A program made the translations under genes and the position numbers. A DNA stretch of 64,000 bases from Candidatus Flexifilum breve. Lineage in GTDB: Bacteria; Chloroflexota; Anaerolineae; Aggregatilineales; Phototrophicaceae. This document shows positions 8,912-17,864 of the stretch, piece by piece. The stretch's first letter is position 1, and every line of letters begins with the position of its first letter. The notes under the pieces were generated by a model. It did no database searches, was not told the DNA's origin, and saw only the letters and a list, made by a program, of their open reading frames with translations. Location: positions 434,001 through 498,000 of the forward strand of contig JADKGC010000001.1 of NCBI GenBank assembly GCA_016717205.1, written 5' to 3'.

Positions 8912-8985
8912 TGTAGGGACGAGGCATGCCTCGTCCTGTTTTTTGGAGAAGGATACAGAGGACAAGGCATGCCTTGTCCCTACAA
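8912..8985. repeat. Pair of perfect 20-bp palindromes in inverted arrangement
   Basis: Two perfect palindromes, GGACGAGGCATGCCTCGTCC (8917-8936) and GGACAAGGCATGCCTTGTCC (8960-8979), are flanked outward by TGTAGG and CCTACA, so the whole block is itself a long imperfect inverted repeat. It lies between the convergent hypE and yjfF genes and could form a bidirectional terminator-like cruciform. Similar palindromes occur at 30551-30578 and 59533-59552. Confidence 0.8.
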
Positions 8986-9060
8986 AAATCAAGAGAACTG
9001 TGCGCTTTTTACCTACACTCTTGATCGCGCCGCACCCAGCTAAAGAGTGCGGCGCTTGTA

Positions 9061-10074
9061 TTACGCTGGAGCGCTGCCATCCCCGGCGAGCGCAGTGCTC
9101 GCTCGCCTCCGCCGCCACGGGAACGTCCCGCGGTAGCTCGTCAGGAACTTTTGCAGCGCGATGAAGAAGAACAACAGCAAGCCGATGACGATCTTCGTCC
9201 ACCAACTGTTGAGCGTGCCGTCAAAGTTGATGTATGTCTGAATCACGCCTTGAATCGCCACGCCGAGGAACGTCCCCGCCACATAGCCAACGCCGCCCGT
9301 GAGCAGCGTTCCGCCGATGACGACCGCCGCAATCGCGTCCAGTTCGAGACCAATCGCCGCTCGTGGATAACCGGAACGAGTGTATAACACGTAGACGATG
9401 CCGGAGAGCGTCGCCAGTACGCTGCTCAGCGTATAGACGAGGATGGTCGTGCGGCTGACGGGTACGCCGAGCAGCAGCGCCGCCGTCGAATTGCCGCCGA
9501 GCGCGTACACATTGCGCCCGAAGCGGGTGAACTGCGCGAGGATGATCCCTCCGACCAGCACGAGCACGAACAGCACCGCGATGGTGCTCAGGCGACCGCG
9601 ATCCGGGAAGACGTAGTACAGGTTCGACACATCGGTGAAAAACGGGTGCTCAATCGGAATTGATTCCTGTGAGAGCACGAACGCCCCACCGCGGGCTAAA
9701 AACATCCCGGCTAAGGTGACGATGAACGGCGGAATCTTGAAGTAGTGGATGGCTGCGCCCATCGCCGCGCCAAACGCCGCGCCGATCACCAACGCTGTGC
9801 CAAACGCGGTCAGGGGGTGCATGCCGAGTTCGCCAATCGCCAGCGCGCAGAACACACCCGTGAAGGCGACCACCGAGCCCACCGACAGATCGATGCCGCC
9901 GGAGATGATCACGAAGGTCATGCCGACCGCCGCAATCCCCAAGAACGATTTGTCGGTCAGGAAGTTGGCGATCACGCGCGTCGTGCCGAAGGCGGGAAAG
10001 CGCTGCCAGCCGATCAGGTACAGCACCGCAAAGACGACAAATGTCGCGATGAGCGGAAAAATGCGCGATCTCAT
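9061..10074 (-). CDS. yjfF: Furanose/simple-sugar ABC permease, YjfF type
   Basis: 337 residues from the ATG at 10074, which overlaps the stop of the upstream permease (ATGA). A CUT2 (RbsC-like) permease with about nine hydrophobic segments and the conserved GGIDLSVGSVVAFTGV and AAVVIGGTLLTGGVG motifs. The last ~15 residues are basic. Gene order (binding protein, ATPase, permease, permease) equals that of Escherichia coli ytfQRT-yjfF, the galactofuranose importer. Confidence 0.9.
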   Translation of the reverse strand: MRSRIFPLIATFVVFAVLYLIGWQRFPAFGTTRVIANFLTDKSFLGIAAVGMTFVIISGGIDLSVGSVVAFTGVFCALAIGELGMHPLTAFGTALVIGAAFGAAMGAAIHYFKIPPFIVTLAGMFLARGGAFVLSQESIPIEHPFFTDVSNLYYVFPDRGRLSTIAVLFVLVLVGGIILAQFTRFGRNVYALGGNSTAALLLGVPVSRTTILVYTLSSVLATLSGIVYVLYTRSGYPRAAIGLELDAIAAVVIGGTLLTGGVGYVAGTFLGVAIQGVIQTYINFDGTLNSWWTKIVIGLLLFFFIALQKFLTSYRGTFPWRRRRASTALAGDGSAPA

Positions 10075-11129
10075 GCTGATTTCCTCACTCGCTGAAACAG
10101 TCGGGCAAACGGACGGCGGAATTCTTCGGACTGGATGAAGAGAATCGTCAGGATGACGACCGCCTGCACGATCAGATTGAAGGTCGGCGGCAGGCCGCTC
10201 ACGAAGATCCCCGTTTGAATGCTCTGAATGATAAGCGCGCCGATCACGCTCAGGCCGAGGTAGAAGCGCCCGCCCGTCAGCAGCGTCCCGCCGATGACGA
10301 CCGCGAGCACCGCGTCGAGTTCCAGCCACAGCCCAGCGTTGTTGGCGTCCGCCCCTTTGATGTCCGCCGTGATGATCAGCCCGGCGATGGCTGCACACAG
10401 CCCCGAAATCACATAGGCCAGCAGCTTGATCGAGCGTGCGTCGATGCCCGTGTAGTAGCTAGCGCGGTCATTCGAGCCGACCGCTTCGAGCAGCAGGCCA
10501 ATCGCCGTTCGGCGCACGAACAGAAACAGGATGATGAAGACGAACGCCGACAGCAGAATGGGGAACGGCAGGCCAGCGACCACGCCTTTGCCGACGAATT
10601 CCAGCGTCGGGTTGTTGAAGATGGCAATCTGCCCTTCGGTGATCAACTGCGCAATCCCGCGCCCAACCACCATCAAGATCAATGTGGCAATAAACGGCTG
10701 GATGTCGAACACGGCGACGAGCACGCCGTTCCACAGGCCACACAGCACCCCCGCCCCCAAACTGATGGCGATGACGACAAATGGCGACAGTTCGGTCGTG
10801 TCAATCAGCACGGCGGCCACCGCACCGCAAATGGCGATCACCGCGCCGACCGAGAGGTCAATGCCTTTGGTGGCGATGACCAGTGTCATGCCCAGCGCGA
10901 GGATCACGGTCGGCGCGCCGCGGTTGAAGATGTCGACCAGACTGCCGAGCATGCGGCCTTCGACCATGCGAATCGCGAAGAAATTCGGCGAAATCAGGCC
11001 GTTGCCGATCAAGATCAGGATAAAGGCTGCCAGCGGAAACCACAGCTTGCGGGTGCCTTGCAGCGTGCGCCGCCAGTTGACGCGGTTCGCCGCGGGCTGA
11101 GCAACTTCAGGTGTTTTCGTGTTGACCAT
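10071..11129 (-). CDS. ytfT: Furanose/simple-sugar ABC permease, YtfT type
   Basis: 352 residues from the ATG at 11129, one base after the ATPase stop region (2-base gap). A CUT2 permease with the TKGIDLSVGAVIAICG motif after the first helices and LDAVLAVVIGGTLLTGG near the end. A short hydrophilic N-terminus (MVNTKTPEVAQPAANRV) precedes the first helix near residue 30. It forms the membrane channel together with YjfF. Confidence 0.9.
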   Translation of the reverse strand: MVNTKTPEVAQPAANRVNWRRTLQGTRKLWFPLAAFILILIGNGLISPNFFAIRMVEGRMLGSLVDIFNRGAPTVILALGMTLVIATKGIDLSVGAVIAICGAVAAVLIDTTELSPFVVIAISLGAGVLCGLWNGVLVAVFDIQPFIATLILMVVGRGIAQLITEGQIAIFNNPTLEFVGKGVVAGLPFPILLSAFVFIILFLFVRRTAIGLLLEAVGSNDRASYYTGIDARSIKLLAYVISGLCAAIAGLIITADIKGADANNAGLWLELDAVLAVVIGGTLLTGGRFYLGLSVIGALIIQSIQTGIFVSGLPPTFNLIVQAVVILTILFIQSEEFRRPFARLFQRVRKSA

Positions 11130-11131
11130 GG

Positions 11132-12645
11132 TTATTTTTCCGCAATCGCGTGCATCACGGTTGTTTCGTTGACGTCGTCGCCCGTGAGTTCGGTCAATTT
11201 CCGGCGGTCGCGCAGCACGACGATGCGATTGCTGTAATCCACGACCTCGGAGAGTTCCGACGAGATGACCAGCAGCGCCAGCCCTTCGCTGCACAGCCGC
11301 TTGATGATGTTGATGATTTCGGCATGCGCGCCGACGTCAATGCCGCGCGTCGGCTCATCAAGGATGAGAAATTCGGGCTGAGCCGCCAGCCAGCGCGCGA
11401 GGATCACTTTTTGCTGGTTACCGCCGGAAAGCTGGCTCACCGGCTTGTTGGAATCCGGCGTGACGATGTGCAGCGCGGCGATCATCTCCTGCGCGATCTG
11501 CTCTTGTTTGGCATAGGGCAGGAACTTGAACCAGCCCTGCTTGGCTTGCAGCGCGAGGATGATGTTTTCGCGCACGCTCAATTCCGGGATGATGCCTTCG
11601 ACCTTGCGATCTTCCGGACACAACGCGAAGCCATGCCGGATCGCGTCGCGCGGTGACTTGAGCGCGACCTTCTGCCCGTTGACCACCAGTTCGCCCGCGT
11701 CGCTGTGTTCAATGCCGAACAGCAGCAGCGCGGCTTCCGTGCGCCCCGAACCGAGCAGCCCCGCCAGGCCGACCACTTCGCCTTTCGCGATGTTGAGGTC
11801 AAACGGTTGAAGCAGGCCCTTGCGCGCCAACCCCTGCGCCTGCACAAACGGCGCGCTGCCCGCGGGCGCGGCGGGTTTTTCCCCGGTGGCGGCGATCTCT
11901 TCGAAGTCACGCCCCAGCATCAGTGAGACGAGCTGGCGCTTGGGTAAATCGCGCGTCAGGTGTTCGCCGACCTTCTCGCCGTTGCGCAGCACCGTGATGC
12001 GATCTGAAATCTGGTACACCTGATCGAGGAAATGCGTGATCAGGATGATGGCGATGCCCTGCGCGGTCAGCGACCGCATGACTTCAAACAGCATTTGCAC
12101 TTCGCGCGCGTCGAGGCTGGCGGTCGGCTCGTCGAGGATGAGGACTTTCGCGGACATGTCGACACCGCGCGCAATGGCGACGATCTGCTGAATGGCGACG
12201 GAATAGGTCGAGAGCGTGCGCGTCACATCGATGTCGAGGTTGTACTTCTGCAGAGGGCTTTTGCCTGCGCGTTGACGCGCCGCATATCGATCAGGCCGAA
12301 GCGCATCGGCTGCCGACCGAGGTAGATGTTTTCCGCGACGGACAGCGTCGGGACGAGGTTGATCTCCTGATACACAGCGCTGATGCCGAGGCTTTGCGCG
12401 TCATGCGGGCTTTGCGGTTCAATCGACTTGCCCGCCAGCGTGATCGTGCCGCCGTCTTTGCGATGTACGCCCGTGATCAGCTTGATCAGCGTGGACTTAC
12501 CCGCGCCGTTTTCGCCGAGCACCGCGTGAACTTCGCCCGCGTACAGGTTGAAATCGACGTTGGACAACGCCCGAACATTCCCAAAGATTTTTGTGAGCTG
12601 CTGGGTCTGCAATAAAGGGGTGGAATCTACTTGGTGACTGCTCAA
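11132..12645 (-). pseudogene. ytfR: Sugar ABC ATPase, YtfR type, frame broken by one base
   Basis: Dual-domain CUT2 ATPase. The N-terminal piece (12645 to about 12223) starts at a TTG preceded by AAGGAG and has Walker A GENGAGKST and Q-loop VYQEINLVPTLSVAENI. The C-terminal piece (12226-11132) supplies Walker B VLILDEPTASLD for domain 1 and GLLGSGRTE, QLSGGNQQKVILARW and LDEPTRGIDVG for domain 2. Restoring one base near 12253 (plus-strand CAGAGGGC to CAGGAGGGC) joins them as ...AKALLQKYNLDIDVTRTLS..., giving about 505 residues, normal for the family. No conserved region is lost, so an assembly indel is the simplest explanation. Confidence 0.9.
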
Positions 12646-12698
12646 CGTGCTGCTCCTTCGCTTGACGATACCGGGCGTTATCCTCCGGATGTAGGAGC

Positions 12699-12735
12699 GC
12701 GGCTTGCCCCGCCCGTGGCTGGCGAGGCAAACCGC
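12699..12735 (-). terminator. Intercistronic hairpin after ytfQ
   Basis: 15-bp inverted repeat (12699-12713 with 12721-12735, 7-base loop) with two mismatches, at least one of which becomes a G-U pair in RNA. It lies between the binding-protein stop (12777) and the ATPase start. No T-run follows, so read-through with reduced downstream message is expected. Confidence 0.55.
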
Positions 12736-12776
12736 GTCCGCTTTCATCCGAGAGTTGGAGGAAATACGCTTAGGAA

Positions 12777-13742
12777 CTACGAACCTGAACGCGCCGCCAG
12801 TTCTTCCGCCGCCGTGTCCGGGAAGTAGATGCCGCCCGCGACCGGGATCCAGCGCGGCAGTTCTTCGCCAGCGAGGTACGACACAATCGCGTCGAAGGCC
12901 GGGCCGCCCATGTTCGGGCTGAGTTCGACGGTGGCGTTCGCGTCGCCGTCAACCATCGCCTGGAAGATGTCGGGGATCGCGTCGACCGAAATCGTCAGGA
13001 TATCCTGACCAGGGTCAATGCCGGCTTCCTTCATCGCTTCGATCGCGCCGATGAGCATGTCGTCGTTGTGCGACCACACCGCGCAAATCGTGCTCGGGTC
13101 AACCGCATTGAGGAAGCTTTCCATAACTTCCTTGCCGTTCGTACGGGTGAAGTCACCGGACTGCGACTGGACGATCTGCATGTTGGGGAACAGCGCGATC
13201 ACTTCGTTGAAGCCCTGCTGACGATCCAGCGCGGCGCTCGAACCCACCGTGCCCTGCAGTTCGACAATGTCGCACTGACCAGCGGTCGCCTGCACCAACC
13301 ACGCCGCCGCCAACCGACCTTCGTGCACGAAGTCGGAGGACACGCGGGTGATGTACAGCGATTCGTCGGCGGTGACGTTGCGGTCAACGATCACGACGGG
13401 GATCTGGTTGTCAGCCGCTTCTTGCAGAACTTCGTCCCAGCCGGTTTCAACGACGGGAGCGAGGATGATCGCGTCAACGCCCTGGGCGATGAATGAACGC
13501 AGCGCGGCGATCTGGTTTTCCTGGCGCTGCTGGCCATCCGAGAACAGCAGGTTGATGCCGCGGGCTTCCGCTTCGGCCTGCACGGCCTGCGTGAACGAGG
13601 TGCGCCACGCGCTTTCCGAACCGACCTGCGAGAAACCGATGGTCAGCCCCGCGCCGCCACCCTCTTGCGCGCTCACGACAACCGCGCCGAAGATGACCAT
13701 CAAGACCATGACGAGTGAAAAGAGTAGTTTGTGCGAACGCAT
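12777..13742 (-). CDS. ytfQ: Galactofuranose-type sugar-binding protein YtfQ
   Basis: 321 residues from the ATG at 13742, preceded by AGAGGAAAACTTCTC. A signal peptide ends in VVVSAQ. The mature protein closely follows E. coli YtfQ: GFSQVGSESAWR, SDGQQRQENQIAALRSF, AQGVDAIILAPVVETGW, VELQGTVGSSAALDR, SQSGDFTRTNGKEVMESF and PNMGGPAFDA. It is the periplasmic or cell-surface receptor of the furanose importer. Expression may be controlled by the divergent sensory genes starting at 13919, which is inference from position. Confidence 0.93.
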   Translation of the reverse strand: MRSHKLLFSLVMVLMVIFGAVVVSAQEGGGAGLTIGFSQVGSESAWRTSFTQAVQAEAEARGINLLFSDGQQRQENQIAALRSFIAQGVDAIILAPVVETGWDEVLQEAADNQIPVVIVDRNVTADESLYITRVSSDFVHEGRLAAAWLVQATAGQCDIVELQGTVGSSAALDRQQGFNEVIALFPNMQIVQSQSGDFTRTNGKEVMESFLNAVDPSTICAVWSHNDDMLIGAIEAMKEAGIDPGQDILTISVDAIPDIFQAMVDGDANATVELSPNMGGPAFDAIVSYLAGEELPRWIPVAGGIYFPDTAAEELAARSGS

Positions 13743-13918
13743 GAGAAGTTTTCCTCTGCTACCTACCAAGACAAGAACATTTTGGGTACCCATAGTTCCA
13801 CTATAGCGAGTTCCAGCCAATGGCCTTTCATCCGCCAAGACGATTTATTTTTCAACTTTAGGATGAACACGGGGTGCGCAACCTCCGCTATACTGATTGA
13901 ATAGGGCGAGGAAAGGTC

Positions 13919-16354
13919 ATGCTGCCGAGATTTACCCGACGACTCCAAAACAAGCTCATCTTCGCGTTTGTCGTCGTCTTACTGATACCCACCGGAATCA
14001 TCAGCTTCTACAGCCTGCGGACGGCGGCCAGCACGCTGATTCAGAAGATCGGTGCGGAAGAACTGCGCTCGCTCGTCTCACAGGCCAACGAGATCGAAAA
14101 GCGCTTGAATGCCGTCAAAGAAGACCTGATCTTCCTCAGTCTCGCGCCGCCCACGCGCCGCTACGCCAGCGTGATCGACGGCGCGCCCGACCTCGCCAAC
14201 GCCACTCACGACGCGCAGATCGCGCTGTTTCGCACCTTCCTCGATCACTCTGAAAACCAGTATGTCGACTTTCGTATACTTGACCTCGGCGGAGAAGAAC
14301 TGCTGCATGTGAGCGGCACGGGTGAACTCATCCCCACGCAGCCGGGGCAGACGTTCGCCGGGGAAGCCTACTTCAATCAAGCGATTGGCCTGCCGACGAA
14401 TCAGGTCTACATCTCTGACTACGACCTGCGGCGTACCGACGGGGTGATCGACGAGCCGTATGTCCCCATCCTGTATTACTCCGTACCGCTGGAAGTCGAC
14501 GGCGCAAACGTCGCCGTGCTGGTGGCGCGCGTCAGCCTGACGCCGCTGTTCACGGAAATGACGGCGAGTCACGGCAGTGCGCCGCTGTATCTGGTCAACC
14601 ACCGCGACGGCAGCTACCTGCTCAACCCGGACTCGACGCGGTTGTTCGGTCGCATGCTCAACTCCTACATCAGCTTCGACAGTGACCGCTCGCGGGACGA
14701 TGTGATCGCCATGTTCGGTGAATCGCAGGGCATCATCACGCAGTCCGCCGACTACCCCGACACGCTGCAAGTCTTCGTCCACATCCGCCCGGAAACGCAG
14801 ATTTCGATCCGCTGGCTGCTCTACCGGGTGATCCCGGTCAGCACCATCGTCGGCGAGGTCAACGCGTCGCAGCAGGTCGCCATTTTGCTGGCGCTGATCT
14901 CGCTGCTGGTCGCGATCTTCGTCGCCGTGTTCCTCACGCGGAGCATCGTGCGCCCGGTGCGCCAGCTCGCCGCCGTCGCCGATAATGTGCGTCTCGGCAA
15001 CTGGGATGTCTCGGTGCCGGGAACGGGCGGTCGGGACGAGATCGGGCACTTAGCCGACGCCTTTGACGGCATGCTGCGCGAATTGAAAAGCGTGTACAGC
15101 GAACTCGAAGACCGGGTGGCGCGCCGTACGGCTGAACTCTCCGCGACCAACGTCAAGCTGAGCGAAGCACAGCGTAAAGCCGAAGAAGCCAGCCGCGCCA
15201 AGTCGCAGTTTCTCTCCAACATGAGCCACGAACTGCGCACACCGCTCAACGTGATCATCGGCTACTCGCATTCCATGCTGGTCATGCCGCAGATGTTCAA
15301 AAATGAGCCCATGCCGGAGATCTATCGTCCGTATCTCAAGCTGATCGAAGACAACGGCCATTATCTCGTCGGCTTGATCAACGATATCCTCGACCTGAGC
15401 AAGATTGAAGCGGGCAAGCTGGAACTCTCCTGCACCACCATCGAACTGCCGGAGATCTTCCGCGGTGTACTGGCGACGGCGACCGGTCTGCTCAAAGATA
15501 AGCCGCTCCAGCTCCGCCCCGACTACTCCGAAAACCTCCCCCGCGTGTGGGCCGACCCGATCCGCGTGCGGCAGGTGATCCTCAACCTGCTCTCGAATGC
15601 GATCAAGTTCACGACCACGGGCAGCGTCACGCTGAAGGCTGAAGTGCGCGGCGATTGGGTGGCCATCTCCGTCATCGACACGGGCATCGGCATCGCCGAA
15701 GACGCCAAAGACACCATTTTCGACCGCTTCCACCAGATCAGCACGCAGTCCTTCAGCGACATCATCGGCACGGGCTTGGGACTGGACATCAGCAAGCAGA
15801 TCAGCCAGATGCACGGCGGCGATCTTGAGGTATTCAGCGAAGTCGGCAAAGGCAGCCGCTTCACCTTCACGCTGCCCATCGCCACGCCAGAACAATTGGA
15901 AACGGGCGTCGCCCCTGCGCAGGTCAACGAGGCGTTCACCGTCTTCGAGCAAAACGCCTTGCGCGCCGACGAGGTGATCTCGGTGCTGCTGGTCGAAGAC
16001 GAAGTGAGCATGCGCGAACTGCTGCGCCGCGCGTTGGAAAGCGCGGGCTATATCGTGATCGACACGCACGACGGCGCGCAGGTGCTGGAACTGGCGCTCG
16101 GCCTCGTTCCGCACATCATCATCCTCGATGTGAATCTGCCGCACGTCAGCGGCTGGGATGTGATCAACCAGTTGCAGGCCGAGCCAACCACCGCCGCCAT
16201 TCCGATCATCGTGTACACCGGTTCCAGCGATCATCATCGCGCCGCCGGGCTCGACCTTGCCGCCTTCATTGTCAAGCCGGCGACGCCCGAACAGGTCATC
16301 CAGACCGTGCGCCGCGTACTCGCCCAGCCCGACGATGAACCGTCGACTGAATAG
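13919..16354 (+). CDS. Hybrid sensor histidine kinase (Cache-like sensor, HAMP, HisKA, HATPase, receiver)
   Basis: 811 residues. TM1 lies near 13-35, then an extracytoplasmic Cache-like region (about 36-315), TM2 near 322-345 and a HAMP segment (RSIVRPVRQLAAVADNVRLG). A coiled linker follows, then the H-box FLSNMSHELRTPLN with phospho-acceptor His437. The ATP domain shows N-box NLLSNAIKF and G-boxes DTGIGI and GTGLGL. The C-terminal receiver has Asp737 (IIILDVNLPHVSG) and the KPATP lysine. It starts 176 bases from ytfQ on the opposite strand and probably senses an extracellular ligand; the target is unknown. Confidence 0.93.
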   Translation: MLPRFTRRLQNKLIFAFVVVLLIPTGIISFYSLRTAASTLIQKIGAEELRSLVSQANEIEKRLNAVKEDLIFLSLAPPTRRYASVIDGAPDLANATHDAQIALFRTFLDHSENQYVDFRILDLGGEELLHVSGTGELIPTQPGQTFAGEAYFNQAIGLPTNQVYISDYDLRRTDGVIDEPYVPILYYSVPLEVDGANVAVLVARVSLTPLFTEMTASHGSAPLYLVNHRDGSYLLNPDSTRLFGRMLNSYISFDSDRSRDDVIAMFGESQGIITQSADYPDTLQVFVHIRPETQISIRWLLYRVIPVSTIVGEVNASQQVAILLALISLLVAIFVAVFLTRSIVRPVRQLAAVADNVRLGNWDVSVPGTGGRDEIGHLADAFDGMLRELKSVYSELEDRVARRTAELSATNVKLSEAQRKAEEASRAKSQFLSNMSHELRTPLNVIIGYSHSMLVMPQMFKNEPMPEIYRPYLKLIEDNGHYLVGLINDILDLSKIEAGKLELSCTTIELPEIFRGVLATATGLLKDKPLQLRPDYSENLPRVWADPIRVRQVILNLLSNAIKFTTTGSVTLKAEVRGDWVAISVIDTGIGIAEDAKDTIFDRFHQISTQSFSDIIGTGLGLDISKQISQMHGGDLEVFSEVGKGSRFTFTLPIATPEQLETGVAPAQVNEAFTVFEQNALRADEVISVLLVEDEVSMRELLRRALESAGYIVIDTHDGAQVLELALGLVPHIIILDVNLPHVSGWDVINQLQAEPTTAAIPIIVYTGSSDHHRAAGLDLAAFIVKPATPEQVIQTVRRVLAQPDDEPSTE

Positions 16355-16368
16355 AAAGCTAGAGCGCT

Positions 16369-16752
16369 ATGGGTTACATCCTGCTGGTTGAAGACAACCA
16401 GGACAACGCCAACATGATCATTCATATCCTCGAATCGGAGGGGTACGAGGTGCGGCACTACAACCGCGGACTGCCCGCGGCGCAGGTCGCCCGCCAGCAG
16501 CGCCCCGACCTGATCGTGATGGATTTCAACCTGCCGGATGTCGATGGGCGCGTACTCACGCTGCTGCTCGTGCAGCAGTTGGGCGGCCGCCCCAAAGCCC
16601 CGCCGATCATCGCGTGCACGGCGCGCGTCGGCACGGTCGAAGCGAAGCTCGCGGAGCAAGCCGGGTGCGCCGCTTTCCTGAGCAAACCCTTCGCCCCGGA
16701 AAATCTACTCACGCTCGTCCACCAGTTTGTCCGACCTCCCATGAGTACTTGA
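16369..16752 (+). CDS. Single-domain response regulator (CheY-like)
   Basis: 127 residues, only a receiver domain: acidic pair ED (8-9), phospho-acceptor Asp52 in IVMDFNLPDVDG, and the conserved Thr and Lys (CTARVG, SKPFAPE). There is no output domain, so it likely relays phosphate between kinases or acts by protein contact. It begins 15 bases after the hybrid kinase and belongs to the same transcript. Confidence 0.93.
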   Translation: MGYILLVEDNQDNANMIIHILESEGYEVRHYNRGLPAAQVARQQRPDLIVMDFNLPDVDGRVLTLLLVQQLGGRPKAPPIIACTARVGTVEAKLAEQAGCAAFLSKPFAPENLLTLVHQFVRPPMST

Positions 16753-16805
16753 ACCAAAGTTGCGTTATCTTTAAAGAAAAAGGTTATCTGCAATATGGGG
16801 CCATT

Positions 16806-17864
16806 ATGGATCGTCGGACCTTTCTCAAACACGCTGTAGCCGCCGGCGGGTTAGCCCCGTTCGCGCCGCTGATCGCCAAGCTGCCCGCGCAGGAACCCGA
16901 ACGCCCGCTGCGCGCCGCCATGATGAACGATGGTCTCGTGGTGAGCTGGGGTGCGCAGGGTCGGCAGGCCGCGGAGCAGATGGGGCGCTGGCTCGGCGTC
17001 GAAATTGTGTGGTTCGACGGCAATCTCGATCTGAATCAGCAGCGCTCGAACATGGCCGAAATCGCGCAGGGAAATTGGGATTTCGTCGCCGTGCAGCCGG
17101 GCAGCATCGGCACGCTGGTCGATTCGACTGAACAACTCACCCGCCGCGGCGTCCCCGTCGTCGACATGGACACGCTGATCGCGCCGTTCCCACTCTTGCA
17201 GGAGATCGGCATCTTGACGTTCATCACGCCCGATAACGTCGTGATGGCCGAAAGCGTGGTGCAAACGCTGGTCGACAAGATGGGCGGCGCCGGCAAGATC
17301 GCGCATACATGGGGGCGACAGGGGCACACCGGCGCGCAGGGACGGGCGCAGGGCTTCTATAACGTGATCAGCCGCTACCCGGATATCGAAGTCGTGGACG
17401 ATCAGCCGGGCGACTGGAACGTCAGCCTGACAACCGACATCTGGGAGACGCTGCTCAACCGCCACCCGGATTTGCGAGCGGGCTTTTTACACAATGATGA
17501 TATGGCGCTGGCCGCGCGCAGCGTGGTCGAGCGGCACGGCATGCAGGATCAGGTGATCCTTGGCGGCGTCGATGCGATGGTCCCCGCCATCCAAGCGGTG
17601 AGCGAGGGGCGGCTCGTCGCGACTGCGCGCAATTCCTCGCCGCGCGTGCATGGCTGGGCGGTGCTGGCAGGCTACTACGCGGCGGTCATGGGGCTGGAAC
17701 AGGCGCGGCAGGACATCCCGTCGATGATCGTCGCCGATGGCCCACTGATCACGCTGGAAATTGAAACGGACCCCGAACTGGCCAATGAGCCGTGGAAAAT
17801 ACGTGGTTATGGACGAAATAATCTCGCTTCGTACATTTGGGCGCAAGAACAATTGGTTTTTTGA
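16806..17864 (+). CDS. Periplasmic sugar-binding protein of the sensory cluster
   Basis: 352 residues from the ATG at 16806, with an N-terminus MDRRTFLKHAVAAGG that resembles a twin-arginine signal (only RR-TF, no lipobox). The fold is the RbsB/YtfQ-type type-1 periplasmic-binding domain: LGVEIVWFDGNLDLNQQRSN, DFVAVQPGSIGTLV, FLHNDDMALAARSVVE and ILGGVDAMVPAIQAV. No transporter subunits adjoin it. Instead it sits between a receiver gene and a histidine-kinase gene, overlapping the latter by 56 bases. It is probably the ligand-sensing partner of the downstream kinase, as in XylFII-LytS-type three-component sugar sensors (inference). Confidence 0.85.
   Translation: MDRRTFLKHAVAAGGLAPFAPLIAKLPAQEPERPLRAAMMNDGLVVSWGAQGRQAAEQMGRWLGVEIVWFDGNLDLNQQRSNMAEIAQGNWDFVAVQPGSIGTLVDSTEQLTRRGVPVVDMDTLIAPFPLLQEIGILTFITPDNVVMAESVVQTLVDKMGGAGKIAHTWGRQGHTGAQGRAQGFYNVISRYPDIEVVDDQPGDWNVSLTTDIWETLLNRHPDLRAGFLHNDDMALAARSVVERHGMQDQVILGGVDAMVPAIQAVSEGRLVATARNSSPRVHGWAVLAGYYAAVMGLEQARQDIPSMIVADGPLITLEIETDPELANEPWKIRGYGRNNLASYIWAQEQLVF

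Noticed and set aside
8912..8985. CRISPR-like repeats
   Set aside because: Only two units, each a palindrome, with one 23-base gap and no array or cas genes.
10215..11237. Long open frame (340 codons) on the plus strand
   Set aside because: It lies antisense to the well-conserved ytfT permease gene. Its composition (Asp, His, Arg, Gln rich) is the usual mirror of a high-GC membrane-protein gene, and it has no plausible start site.
15050..16237. 395-codon minus-strand frame
   Set aside because: Antisense to the hybrid histidine kinase, whose domains are all recognisable.
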